Positions 46,455-58,459 of a stretch of 64,000 nt of DNA are shown here, in pieces. The DNA is from Diospyros lotus. Taxonomy: Eukaryota; Streptophyta; Magnoliopsida; Ericales; Ebenaceae. Where the stretch lies: positions 4,270,393-4,334,392 of the forward strand of contig NC_068352.1 in NCBI RefSeq assembly GCF_014633365.1. Direction: 5' to 3'. The notes beneath the pieces were generated by a model. It was given only the letters and a program-made list of their open reading frames with translations. It did not search any database and was not told the DNA's origin. The position numbers were made by a program, and so were the translations under genes. How positions within the stretch are numbered: the first letter of the stretch is position 1; each line of letters starts with the position of its first letter.

Positions 46455-48583
46455 CTCCCCCTTGATTCAAAGTTGCAAACTCCAAGTTGTTCTCTGAAGA
46501 ACTCATGCTTTGCTTGCGGAAGTGACTTTGTGAAAATATCTGCAAGTTGCTCATTTATATCACAAGCTTTCAAAGTAATTTCTCCAATAGATACGAGACT
46601 TCGAATATAGTGATAACGGATGTCAATGTGCTTGGTCCTTCTGTGAAATACTGGGTTCCTTGTCATTGCAATAGTTGATCTATTGTCACAAAAGATTTCC
46701 GTTGCACCAATTTGTTTCTGATTGAAATCTACAAGAAGTCTCCTTAGCCAAACTACTTGACAAGCTGAAGAAGTTGCTGCAATATACTCGGCTTCTGAAG
46801 TTGATAAGGCCACCACTTCCTGCTTCTTTGAACACCATGAAATAGCTCCAGAACCAAGATTAAACAAGAAACCTGATGTGCTTTTTCTGTCATCAATGCT
46901 ACCTGTCCAATCACTATCCGTAAAGCCAATTAATTTGAAACTTGATACTTTACAATACCAAATTCCATGTTCCACTATTCCTGCAATATATCTCAATATT
47001 CTCTTTGCAGCCCCAAGGTGAAGCTTGCTTGGATTAAGCATAAATCTAGACACAACTCCAACAGAGAAAGTAATATCTGGCCTTGTATGAGACAAATAGT
47101 TTAAGCCACCAACAAGACTTCTAAAATATGTTGCACTTGCCATTTCAGCACTATCATCACGACACAACTTCTCATTAACATTCATGGGTGTGGCAGCAAC
47201 TTTACAATTCACCATATTAAACCTTTTCAAAAGATCCATTGCATATTTTCTTTGTGAAATAAATATCCCATCAACTCCTTGTTTCACCTCAAGACCAAGA
47301 AAATAATGCAATAACCCCAAATCAGACATCTCAAACTTCTTAATCATGCAATCTTTAAATCCAGCAACAATATACTCATTTGAACCCATATAAATCATAT
47401 CATCAACGTAAAGGCATACCACTAAAAAATCATTTTTACCTTCTCTCTTTAGATAAAGAGTGGGCTCATTATTACTTCTTTTAAAACCATTCTCCTGGAA
47501 ATAAGAATCGATTTTGAAGTACCATGCCCGCGGTGCTTGCTTTAAGCCATAGAGCGCCTTTTTTAACTTGTAAACTTTTTCTTCTTTGCCATTAACTACA
47601 AAACCTTCAGGCTGTGAAACATAAACTTCCTCTTCCAAGTCACCGTTCAAAAAAGCAGATTTAACATCAAATTGGTATACTGGCCAATTTAATTGAGCAG
47701 CTAAGGCCAAAAAGGTTCTCACCGTTTCAAAGCGAGCAACAGGAGAAAATGTTTCTTCAAAATCAATACCTTGCTGTTGAGAATAACCCTTTACTACCAG
47801 CCTTGCCTTGTGTTTTTGGATGCTCCCATCTGCATGATACTTGGTTCTGAGCACCCATTTGAGCCCAATAGCTTTCTTTCCTTCCGGCAAGTCCACCAAA
47901 TCCCATATCAGATTTTTCTGAATAGCTAACAGCTCCTCTTCCATAGCTTTGCACCATTGGTTTTCTTTTGCAGCTTCTTCAAAACAAATAGGATCAGAAA
48001 CAAGCAAAGCAAAGGTACAAGAATCATAAACTTCCTGTAAGGATCTAAATTTCCTTGAAGGAGTATCATTTGACAAGCTTGAAGATGAATCATTGCTTGT
48101 AGGTGCTGATAGAGTGCTACTTCCAGGAGTAGAGAAACCAAAAATTGTTGGTGTTGGATCCTGCAATGATGCAACATTGTCTTCCAACACTTGAATTTGT
48201 TGCTGCTCATTTTTTTCACTCCAAACCCATCTTGCATCTTCATTAAATACTACGTCCCTGCTGATGGTAATTTTACCACTGATTGGATTATATAGCTTAT
48301 ATGCTTTGGATTGAGAACAATAACCAACAAAGATATATTTCTCAAATTTTTCATCAAATTTTCGAGAATGAGTTTTAACCAAAGCATAAGCTATACAACC
48401 AAAAACTCTTAAGTGGCTTACTGTTGGCCTTCTACCTGTCCAAGCCTCAAATGGTGTTTGATTTCGAATAGCTCTTGTTGGGGACAAATTGAGAAGGTAC
48501 ACCGCTGTTGCAACAGCTTCTGCCCAAAAATAAATAGGAAGACCTTTTGCTTGCATCATGCTTCTGGCCAGCTCCACTACCGT
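46442..48583 (-). pseudogene. Copia polyprotein, second half: integrase end, reverse transcriptase, RNase H
   Basis: Continues the first half in the same frame after one TGA. Contents in order: integrase end ([20 protein letters not shown]), the [11 protein letters not shown] block, a Ser-rich linker, then reverse transcriptase ([58 protein letters not shown], catalytic YVDDMIYMG). RNase H follows ([52 protein letters not shown]). All catalytic aspartates look intact; the frame ends at 46442, just inside the LTR. Confidence 0.95.
46455..46466 (-). promoter_or_regulatory. Polypurine tract of the copia element
   Basis: The minus strand reads ATCAAGGGGGAG right next to the LTR border, the usual primer for plus-strand synthesis. 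Confidence 0.85.
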
Positions 48584-50425
48584 TCAGTTTTTTCTTTCAG
48601 CTACACCGTTTTGTTCTGGTGTATATGGTGCTGTAAAGTCCCTACAGATTCCGTTTTCCTCACAAAAAACATTAAAATCAGTTGAAACAAATTCACCTCC
48701 TCTATCTGTTTGTAGTGTCTTTATTAAAAGACCACTTCTTCTTTCCACAAATGCTTTGAACTTCCTGAACTTGTCAAAAGCTTCAGACTTGATTTCAAGA
48801 AAGTAAACCCAACTCATGCGGCTGTAATCATCTGTGAACAACAAAAAATATCGACTACCACCAAGAGATTCAATGTTTATAGGCCCACACAAATCTGCAT
48901 GCACTAACTCAAGACATTTAGAGGCTCTCCAAGCTTTTCCTACAGGAAAAGGCCTTTTACTTTGCTTTCCATAAACACATCCTTCACAAAAGCCAAGACT
49001 CTCAAGTTTCAGTAATCCAAAAACCATTTCCTTTTGACTCAACAACTTCAAACCATTAATATTCAAGTGCCCATAACGTAGATGCCACAATCTAGTCTCA
49101 CTGTCACCATTAGCAACCATAGCACAGTTCTCAACCATTGAAACTTCTAATGGAAGCATTTTATTACTAGCCATTGGAACTTTAGTAATGATTTGCCCAG
49201 TTTTTTTATCTCTAATATCACAACACCCATCATCAAACAAAATTGAATATCCACTAGTCATTAATTGCCCAATGCTAAGTAAATTATGAGATAAACTAGG
49301 GACAAGCAACACATCTTGTAAAATCTTGGCATTACCTTGACTGGTTGAAATGCTAACGGTACCTTTGCCTTCAACCTGAATCTTCTTGTTGTCTCCTAGT
49401 GTCGCCTCTGATTTTCTGGATTCATCAAGCTCCTTAAATAATGACCTTGTCCCAGACATATGATTGGAACAACCACTGTCCAAAAACCAAACATCGTTAG
49501 ACTTATCTTTTTCACAAAAAAAGGCCATAAATAGCTTACTTTCTTCCTCTGCAAAACTAGCTTGATTATTCTCATCCTTCTGCTTTTGCCAGCAATAAGC
49601 TTCTCTGTGACCAGGTTTCTTGCAGTAGTGACATTGAAAGGTCCTATTTTGCCTTTCTTCATTGGAAGCTTCTCTTCCTCGACCTCTTCCTTGGCCCCTA
49701 CCATTACCTCTTCCACGAAAACCACCTTTGCCACGACCACGACTTGAAATTTTTTCCATCTTTTCCTTCTGAATAGACTCCCCCTTCACTTGAAATGCTT
49801 TTTCCTCACTCTTTTCTGTTGACCTATTGATCCTTGCTTCATGAGCTTGTAAAGATCCCATCAATTCATCAAGAGAGAAAGTAGACAAATCTTTTGACTC
49901 TTCAATGGCAGCAACAACATGATCAAATTTTGGAGTTAAACTCCTCAATACTTTTGCAACTACAGTTGCATCAGTAATTTCCTCTCCATAGGTTTTCATT
50001 TGGTTGATAATAGTAGATACTCTAAAAAGGAAATCTTGCACTGATTCCCCACTTTTCATATTTAAAGTCTCAAAATCATGGCGAAGCGATTGAAGTTTCA
50101 CAGTAAGTACCTTTTTGGAGCCTTGAAAGGACTGCTGCAATATAGTCCAAGCCTCCCTTGCCGTAGTTGCTGCTGCAATTTTTGAGAAGACAGTCTCATG
50201 AACTGCTTGTTGAATGAAAAATAAAGCCTTGGAATCCTTTTTCTTGTTTTCTTTCAGCCGACCTTCATCTTTGTCCTTGTCATTGTACCCACTCTCTACG
50301 AAATCCCAAAGGTCTTGAGATATGAAGAGAGTCTTCATTTTGATGCTCCAAAATTCATAACTTCCACCCTTGAAGACTGGAATCAACGGCTGAGAAAAGC
50401 TCACAACACTGCCGTTTGATGCCAT
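48584..50425 (-). pseudogene. Copia polyprotein, first half: gag, protease, integrase (ends at one in-frame TGA)
   Basis: The start is the ATG at 50425. Gag reads FKGGSYEFWSIKMKTLF onwards; the zinc knuckle is CHYCKKPGHREAYC; protease has WFLDSGCSNHMSG. The pre-integrase block is LWHLRYGHLN. The integrase core has HADLCGPI, FTDDYSRM, QTDRGGEF and TPEQNGVAERKN, where the TGA at 48584-48586 interrupts. The codon lies where many copia elements have Arg (CGA), so a single C-to-T change explains it. Apart from this the 1328-codon frame is open, so the element is nearly intact and may have been active recently. Confidence 0.95.
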
Positions 50426-50458
50426 GCGTGCTACTACGCCCAGTTCTCGAAGGAACGT

Positions 50459-50471
50459 GGCTCTGATACCA
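50459..50471 (-). promoter_or_regulatory. Primer-binding site of the copia element (tRNA-iMet type)
   Basis: The minus strand reads TGGTATCAGAGCC, 3 nt from the LTR border at 50475. Confidence 0.92.
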
Positions 50472-50474
50472 CAA

Positions 50475-50802
50475 TGTTAGAATTAGTGAGGCTGCAGAAG
50501 GAAAAACAAGGCAGAAAACAAAGCTCAAAAGAAGGAACTTCTCTTAGAGATATTTAATCAAATAGGTGGTGGGCACAAAACCAGTTAATCTGGAGAAATC
50601 TGCTCTATAATTTCAGCAACCCAAATTGCCTGTAAATAGGCATTACAATACGTGAAGACCGGATATTGTGGCACAACTACAACTGCATTTTGATTGAACT
50701 AAAAAATAGAAAAATACGAAACCACCTACTTCAACTAAACATAAAACATGGAAAATAAATAAATAAATACCAACTCAGCAAATGTTGAATCAGTCTTCAA
50801 CA
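50475..50802 (-). repeat. 5' LTR of the copia element
   Basis: 328 bp; starts and ends as the left copy does. Confidence 0.95.
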
Positions 50803-50979
50803 CTCTTTACTGTGATTGGGATCAAAAGGAATGGGCTTCGAGAAGGATTTCTTGATGGGGCCATCGTACTTCTTCCCATATTCATAGCGGTCAACTTTGG
50901 AGCCATTTTCAGGTTTGCGAAGGCTAGAAGGATGAGGAGGTTGTAGAGGAAAGCGACAAAAACTGTGATGATTTTTAGA

Positions 50980-51635
50980 ATGTTGTATTTAAGTGAAGTT
51001 TCAAATGGCAGCGTTATGCGGAGGGATAGGAGGGTCTTTTGGCAACCCTCATGGCTGCCCAAAACGGCAGCGTTTTGGGCCTTGAGTGGAGGGCCAAAAC
51101 GGCAACCCCCTTGCCGTTTCATTTGGCATGTGCTTCAACTTGTCCTTTAGCCTGCCTCTTCCCCGATCGTAGATGCTCTACTGTATCTTTATACGATGTA
51201 ATCTGTACCGCTTGTGTTATCTTTATATCAGCTACAGTCGCCTCGAGATGGGAGATGCACACCTTTCGATTATCAGCTTCGTTTAGGGTTTATCTGCTCA
51301 TTTCTTTGGTTTCATTATCTCTGTATAGCCTTTACGATTGCTTATTTTCTCTCTAGGGTTTGTGGCTCTAACATGTAGTTGTGTGGTTATGGGCCAATTT
51401 GAGTTGAGAGTTGTTCTTTGTACAGTGAGGTTTTGAGAGTGAGTTTGTACATTGAGACTGTAATCGATTTTATCTCGATAGTGCAGTGAACTCCCTTTAT
51501 CAGAGCTCAACGTGAACGTAACTCTATTTAATGGGTGTACCACAGTAAATTGCTTGTGCTTATTTCGCTTTGATTTGCTTTACTTTTCTATGTATGTTTT
51601 TTAGATGGTTTACTGCTGAAATCGTTCTGTTTATA
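50980..51635 (+). mobile_element. Second insertion in the Ca2+-ATPase relic, LTR-like
   Basis: About 650 bp that do not fit the pump. It has a CCCAAAACG/CGTTTTGGG palindrome (51058-51079), a GC-rich stretch, then R/U5-like sequence (TGTAATCGATTTTATCTCGA, CAACGTGAACGTAACTC, GTGTACCACAG) as in copia LTRs. The borders and direction are uncertain. The pump sequence resumes at about 51640 (RRVEVIRL). Confidence 0.45.
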
Positions 51636-51862
51636 AAAAGGGTTGAGGAGGGTTGAGGTAATTCGTCTCATCCCAACAGAGAAGTAGGGAAGTTCATCGG
51701 CAACCAGTTCTTGAAGTGGTAGTTGGTGACGTAATCTGGCTGGAGCCCGGAGATTGTGTCCCTGCCGATGGGCTGCTGATCGACGCCCGCGATTCTTTAA
51801 AGCTGGACGATGATCAGTGTGATGGGTACCGGAATCACCCATCTTTATTCGCGGGTGCAAAG

Positions 51863-52022
51863 GTGTGTAACAATAACAGAATTCTTAAATCAGAAAGTGC
51901 CATTGGGCGCAGAGACATCCCCACACACTCAGTATTCATTGCCATAAGATCATATTTATTTGGAAGCAGATAATTTTCTGATTTTGAGGTCATGACTAAT
52001 TTATTTTATTTATCGTTTCAAG
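51863..52022 (+). other. Intron of the former Ca2+-ATPase gene
   Basis: The donor AAG/GTGTGT and acceptor TTTCAAG/GTGG give a 160-bp GT-AG intron. Excision joins FAGAK to VVEGNCRMLV, as in other pumps of this family. Confidence 0.85.
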
Positions 52023-53604
52023 GTGGTGGAAGGGAACTGCCGGATGCTGGTGACATCAGTTGGGAAGAACACAGAGAAGAGCAAGCTGACAAAATCACTG
52101 AGTTTTGGCCATCAAGACGAGCCATCCAAACTGGAGATTTCCATTGGAAAGATGAGCTCTCGCTTGGAAATGGTCTGGTTGATTGCCTTACTGCTTTATC
52201 TCGCAGTGCAAGCAATGAAATGCTTTGTCTGGGGATCTTTCAAATGCGATAAGGATCACAATCCCGATCCCATAGATGTGAAGGGCACAGTCGAGGAGAT
52301 AATGGAGGAGTTCACAAAACTAATGATGAAGCAAGGGTTCAGGTTTTATCGCTAGGCTGCAATGATTTGCTTATTGATCTTTTCTTCGAGAGATGGGTTG
52401 CCTTGGGGAATCTCTCTCTCTTTAGCTTATGCAGCAAGGAAACTAATGGAGCTGTATCAAGCCAAAGTCCAAAAACTTGCAGCTTCTGCAACACTGGGCT
52501 TGATCACCACCGTTTTCTTGGGAAAAACCAGTGATTTAGTGAAATTGAATATGGAAGCACGTAAAGAATATGGCATAGATATCAAACTGGTTGTAGATGA
52601 TGATCTGAACACTGCAACTTTCATGGTCAACGACTCTGGAATTCTCATGGAAGATGGAATTGTGATCGATAAAGCATCAGAATTTCGAAACCTCTCCGAA
52701 AAAGACCAATTAAACATGGAGGATCGGATCCGTGTAATGGCCGGCTCCTCCCCGTCCGATAAGCTACTGTTGTTGCAGCGCCTGAAAAAGAAAGGCCAAG
52801 TCGTTGCTGTTGTCGGAGCCTCTTCGAGGGACTCTCCGGTGCTAGAAGAAGCAGATTTAGGGTATTCAGTGGGAGAATTGGCCAAGGAGGCCTCCGATGT
52901 CATCATAATGGGCCAGAAATCTATCACTAATATCTTCCCCATTTTAGGATTTGGAAGGTGTGTCTGCAACAACATCCAAAAGTTTGTTCAGTTGCAGCTC
53001 ACTCTCAATATTTCTGCCTTCACCATAAACTACATTCTTCTACTTTCCATCATGCCGGAGCCAATTGGGCTTTTGGAGCTCTTGTGGGTTAACTTACTTA
53101 TGGACATTTTTGGTGTCTTGGCTCTAGCACAACCACCACCAATTACAGAGATTGCAATGGACCCACCAAAATTTGGTGAAAAGGGATTTCAATATTTAAC
53201 CAAGACGGTGTGGAGAAACATAGTTGCTCAAGCTTGCTACCAAGTCACTGTTGTATTGATCCTTTATTTCAAGGGGAAATGGATTCTGGGCACAAATCAA
53301 AAGGTCTTGGAAGCCATGATCTTCAACTGTTATGTGAGCTGTCAGGTCACTGTGTTGATCAATGCTAGAGGAATCCAATATGGAAGAATGGAAAATAACA
53401 TGTTTTGGGTCCTTGTTGCGGCCATTGTTATCCTGCAAGTAGCATTCATGGAGATTATGGCGGTTCTCTCTCCGGTGGGAAGGTTGGATCTCAAACAATG
53501 GGCTCTCTGTGTGGGAATTGCAGTGTTCTCTTTCCCCCTTGGATGGGTTGCCAAATAGAAGGGCTTCATCATGCGCAGCAGATGACGACGACGACAACGA
53601 TGTG

Positions 53605-54032
53605 GGTTTCTAAATATGATATGTATATGACCATGTATGCCATACATAAATAATGATGATGATGATGATGATATAGGGTTTCCAAATATGATATTTACAA
53701 AACAATGCTTGTTGTCTTTTTTTTCCTTTGTGATTATGGATATATAATATAAGTTTATATGATGTTGTGTAATGTTATTTTAGAGATGATAGTGATGATG
53801 ATATATATAGGGTTTCCAAATATGATATGTATATGACCATGTATGCCATACATAAATAATGATGATGATGATGATATAGGGTTTCCAAATATGATATTTA
53901 CAAAACAATGCTTGTTGTCTTTTTTTTTCCTTTGTGATTATGGATATATAATATAAGTTTATATGATGTTGTGTAATGTTATTTTAGAGATGATAGTGAT
54001 GATGATATAGGGTTTCCAAATATGATATGTAC
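53605..54032. repeat. 206-bp tandem repeat after the Ca2+-ATPase relic
   Basis: GGTTTCTAAATATGATATG at 53605 recurs as GGTTTCCAAATATGATATG at 53811, and a third start lies at 54011. The units are nearly identical and contain a GAT microsatellite of varying length. Confidence 0.92.
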
Positions 54033-57000
54033 AAACTATATGTATTTGGATGTTTGCTTATTTTTGTAATTTGGATGAATAGGTTTGTATCGAAGATATG
54101 AAATGCATTTTTGCATAAAGTTTCTTATTCATGAATCTATTAAAGCTAGCGATAGTCTATCAAGTTTTATTTTTCCCTGCTTAAAAGTCAAAAAAGTTGT
54201 CTATCATGGACATCCCAAGTGTGACAACTCCAATGGGAAAAACAACAAACAAAAACTACATTAGCAACTTTCATACAATTATTGAAGAACAAAAAAGGGT
54301 CACCTAATCTGAACACGTAAATTCTGTCATATTAATTAATAGTTGCAACTTTAAAGATGCTACTATCTTCTCTAGAGGCAAGAGTCCAAACATCTACAGG
54401 TCTGAAACCCTATTTTTTTCCAACTTTAAAGATGCTACTACCTTTTCTGGAGGTGCTATAAATTTTAAAACCATCAAAACTACATTAAGAAAGACTTAAC
54501 CCCAAAATAAAGTTCCCAACCTTTATTAGTCAGTCATTGAGTATGGATAGGATTGCAGTGCACTTTGCTCAACAATTACTGATGAACAATTTACGTTAGT
54601 ATTAATTAACAAGTTCACTATATATATATTTCATAATATTATTTGAGAAGAAGATGATGTGGGGATCAGCCAAGAGACCATTTAATCTTGAAATAGAAGA
54701 GATTAAAAACCCAAAAGGCTTTGGGCCTTACTTTTGAATCATTTTCACCAAAGATTTCCCCCAACGATTTTCTCAATCACATCTTCTAGGGTTACTATCT
54801 GTTAATTTCATCCATGTAATACAAGAAGAAATGATCGAGTGTTTTAAAAATAGAAATAAAAAACTGCAACCATAAGAATGCATGAATAAGTGATATATAA
54901 AAGGCTGAACAGAATAATATATGTAAGCTGCAATATTCATGTGGTGCTGGAAATCAACTAAAACGAGGTTCACTCAAAATCATATATATTATGCTGTATA
55001 CACATACACCAAACTGTTCTGCATCATTAATATATAGCATATTTTACTTTATGCATCCTCTTTTGTCGACCTTTGCGGCCTTCATGGCATTATATCCCAT
55101 TACCGAATTTGGGATATAAGCCGACAAACCCCTGATGACTATTATACCTAACCTAGCCCCACACCTAAATGCCATAAATTAGTTTTTAGCCATAAAGACG
55201 ACGAGTGTTGACTTTATATTATAAATAAATTCAAATTACATTGGTAGTCATTGTTAATTTTTTTTTTATCATATATATATATATAAATATAAAAACATGT
55301 AGTATGCTTTCATTCAAGCACCTGCTGATTATATTTTTTAACCGACCCATTAATTAATGTTGGTTAACTTTTCTAAACGATGAGAAAATTAAAAAGAGAG
55401 AGAGAGAGAGCAGAAAGATTTAGAAAATTAAAGATGATATTTTCTCCTAATCCCACATTTGACCTAGAAATGTGAATTTCGATTTCACTGCCTAATTTTA
55501 ACACACAAAGATTTAGAATTTAAGATTTAGAGAGTGAATTATCTATTTACTTACTAAATTTTAGATATATCTATTTACTTACTAAATTTTAGATTATTAC
55601 TATCTATTCACTAAACTTTGTTCAACTTTAACCATTCATCACCCATTACATTTTGTAAATGAACGGAATTTGAAAAAATTTAATAAATATTCACTAAATT
55701 TTAAAAATATAATTATTTACTAACTTTGAATTGTTATTACTTCTTGATTACTGGATTTTGGATTATTACTTTTTGGCCATAACTTAAAAAAGCACCGCCA
55801 ATCATTACCGACCACCGTGACCGGTGGTTTGCAGCGATCAGAAGCAACTGCTGGACACCCTTATCCCCATTTGACCCACATACCCAAAAATCAGCAAGAT
55901 CCAATGGTCGAATCTCCATAGACCTAAGTTTAAACTTTCGGCCAAACCCAAATAATAAGTATATACGTATATATTATGGATCCATGCTAAAAATAATTGT
56001 GGATAGGTTTAAAAGACTTACCTCCTTGTAGATCGGGCCAATGAATACGTGCCATGAATGAGAGAGAGGACCGAAGCAAGACAAAGGGTCGCTGAAAACG
56101 CAGTAGCACACGGGTGAGAGAGCGAGAAAAAGACAACCAGGATGATCATGAAGAAACTCCGGAGGCTCGGTCGCATAGGCAAGAGACGATGAGCTTGATG
56201 GGCAGAAAGGGACAAAGGGAAGTGTGAGCGCGAGTTTGAGAGAGAGAAAGGGTTGGTGTGGAAAAGAGAGAGGGGAAGAAAGTTGAAATCCTATGCTTTT
56301 GGGCTACTCTAAATATCACGATATCTCTTCGGTGGCTCTCACGGTGGCTATGAGGTGGGCTAAATAGCATTACTCATAAAATTTAGAATATTCTTTTCTC
56401 TTTCAAGAGAGTAGAATCTAAAATCTTATGAGAAATAATAAAATGCATGATGCGGAATGATTTTATTAATTAAAAAACAAGACTATAGTACCATTTTAAT
56501 AAAAGATAAGAGTACGATTAATTCCTAATCTATCTAACCTCAACTCCATTTAATTAAAGATTAAATGGAGTCATAATCTATTTCACCCTAAACTCCAATA
56601 TTAAAGATTAATATATATGATGTGAAAAATAATAAAAGACTATAATACCCTTTTAAATTAAGCATGCCAACATGAACCCATGCAAAACGATAAGAAGAAC
56701 AGCTAAATAATAAATGGTTAGAACTTTGAACCACCCTTGATGACTCCTCATGATGATAGTATATATAAAGGATCAAAAGGTGCAGGTAAAGGGCAAAGAA
56801 ACACTAAAGAAACCCCAAAGAAAGGCCATTAAAAGGGTTGCAAATGAAAAGGTCCCGAATGAAATGAAGAGTGGAAGGAACGTAACGTTAGAGGATCCCG
56901 CATGCATTTAACATTCTTGAAGTCTTCATTTAATAAATATATATAATTTATTGAAGTCGAATATATAATAAAATATATAAATTTTATATATAAATAACAT

Positions 57001-57254
57001 GTTTGATACATATATATCACGGATTGTGTCTATCATGTGTTGGAGAGTTGCTAATATAGACCCAATAAGATTTAGGATTTAGGCAAATCTAATATTGCGG
57101 ATGACTGAATAGGGGGGTTTGGACCCAACTCATGTTAAGTCCATTGATAGAAAACTCTAATTGAAGTAAAAATTATTAAAAGAGGGCCCCAGTTAAAAAC
57201 CCAAACTCTTGAGATTAAGACTATAAAAAGACAAATAATTTTAATTCAAATTAT
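54033..57254. other. Intergenic DNA, no gene seen
   Basis: AT-rich with a GA repeat near 55395-55415. A CT-rich strand at about 56020-56330 (read on minus) gives short Ser-rich ORFs without domains. Nothing supports a gene. Confidence 0.5.
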
Positions 57255-58245
57255 TCTATGTTTCATTGTATATATGTAAGATTTCAATTGTACTAATAAT
57301 TTAGATTTAACATATATTGATGTTTTTTATCAAGTTATTACAAAAAAATTAAAGAGATTATATTATTTCTATTATGTTTGTTTTAATTTATATAGATATT
57401 TCTTATTGGGTTCAAATCAAATATAAAGAAAAAAATCGTTTCACTGATTTGACATATTAAAAGGATAATTTGATCTATATATAGATATATTGTATTATCG
57501 TATGTTCAATTCAATTAATTTTTAGAATTATTATTTTTGTGACTTCTTTCGTCTTTTGTGTGTTTAATTTTGATAAAAAAAATAAATTGTAAATGAAGAT
57601 TTTATCTTATTATATAAAATAAAAAATTAAATTTATAATTTATTAATATAAATTTTAATTTATCAATTCAATCAATCCTTGTAACTTGCGTTGGGAGACT
57701 TAAAGTCAGTGCGGTGAGAGAGTTTCTGACAGCCTGGGAGAGAGAGAGAGTGAAAGCGGGGGGGTCTCTGACACAGATGATGCGGCGCTCCTGCATTGGG
57801 CCGATCCATCCATCCTAGAATTTTCCCCTTAGAAACAAGGAAGCTGCCCTTGATTGCTACTCTTCTTCATAGCCTAACCGCCTTTCCTCTCGCCAACAGG
57901 ATTCCTCCTTTCCCATTCGTACAAATCTATCTTTTGCTTTTCACGTACATTTGTGTATGAATGGTTTTAAGTATCGGTAGTAGATTGTGGAATGCAATTT
58001 TGTTCATCCCTTTAACGAGGTGAACATCACCCTTATAAGATTGTGAGGATGATAAAAGTAACATAATGACCTGAATTAATTAATTATCGTTTCGTTGCTT
58101 TTTTACTCACATAATTAAAAACCTAGCCAGCCAATTGTCAACCCATTCATGTCCAGTTCTTGGACCCAAGTTTAATTAGCCAATCGTCAATCCTTTACGT
58201 AGATGGCCAATCGTCAAGATTAATACACATTGTTTCTATAAATTA
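57255..58245 (+). repeat. Decayed duplicate of the DNA upstream of the Ca2+-ATPase relic
   Basis: 57255-57475 matches 43795-44035. AAAACCTAGCCAG, CCATTCATGTCCAGTTCTTG and ACCCAAGTTTA at about 58118-58175 match 45750-45825 (AAAACCTAGCCAA, CCATTCATTTCCAGTTCTTG). TTTACGTAGA also recurs. The two blocks keep their order and direction, so this is a segmental copy of the pump gene's upstream region; no coding part follows. Confidence 0.65.
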
Positions 58246-58459
58246 TTATTATTATTTTTTCACCCAAATCTTTTGCATTTTACATTAATTGTGAGTAGTT
58301 GGGCTATGTTTACCTCTTTGTTAAGTAAATAAATGAATTTAAACAAAAATTTAAAAATTGCTTATATTGAGTAGGTTATTCGCATATTTTTTCCTGTAAG
58401 TGAATGAAATCGTAATAAGTAATATAATGATAAATAAACTATTGTTCTTATACAACAGA

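Larger units (their letters stand above)
46122..50807 (-). mobile_element. Ty1/copia element, nearly intact, inserted in the Ca2+-ATPase gene
   Basis: Target duplication CTCTT at 46122-46126 and 50803-50807. LTRs of 328 bp at 46127-46454 and 50475-50802 differ at about 5 positions by eye (about 1.5%). A primer site, a polypurine tract and a single polyprotein frame are present. Removing the element joins the pump codons exactly in frame (...CCAALF then TVIG), so the insertion came into what was then an uninterrupted exon. Confidence 0.97.
45845..53558 (+). pseudogene. Plasma-membrane-type Ca2+-ATPase (ACA12/13-like), dead relic split by insertions
   Basis: P-type IIB calcium pump relic. The start is at 45845. 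The N-terminal part (SPERLEELVQAKNITEIV, shifted at about 45924, then RRTLAFGSN and LILEALKDSTVSLLLCC) runs to 46126. A copia element is inserted at 46127-50802. The pump resumes with IKRNGLREGFLDG at 50808, stops at a TAG near 50963, is interrupted again, and continues with LEVVVGDVIWLEPGD at about 51710. After an intron (51863-52022) comes RMLVTSVGKNT. A TAG at 52353-52355 precedes the last 398-codon frame (52362-53558). There the phosphorylation motif DKTGT reads GKTSD, TGDGTNDAP reads VGASSRDSP, and the nucleotide-binding domain between them is missing. The C-terminal membrane helices (LLWVNLLMD, WRNIVAQACYQVTVVLIL, FSFPLGW) are well kept. It cannot pump. Confidence 0.9.

Noticed and set aside
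56018..56370. Minus-strand ORFs with a hydrophobic stretch
   Set aside because: They overlap a CT-rich tract, start codons are not supported, and no domain is visible.
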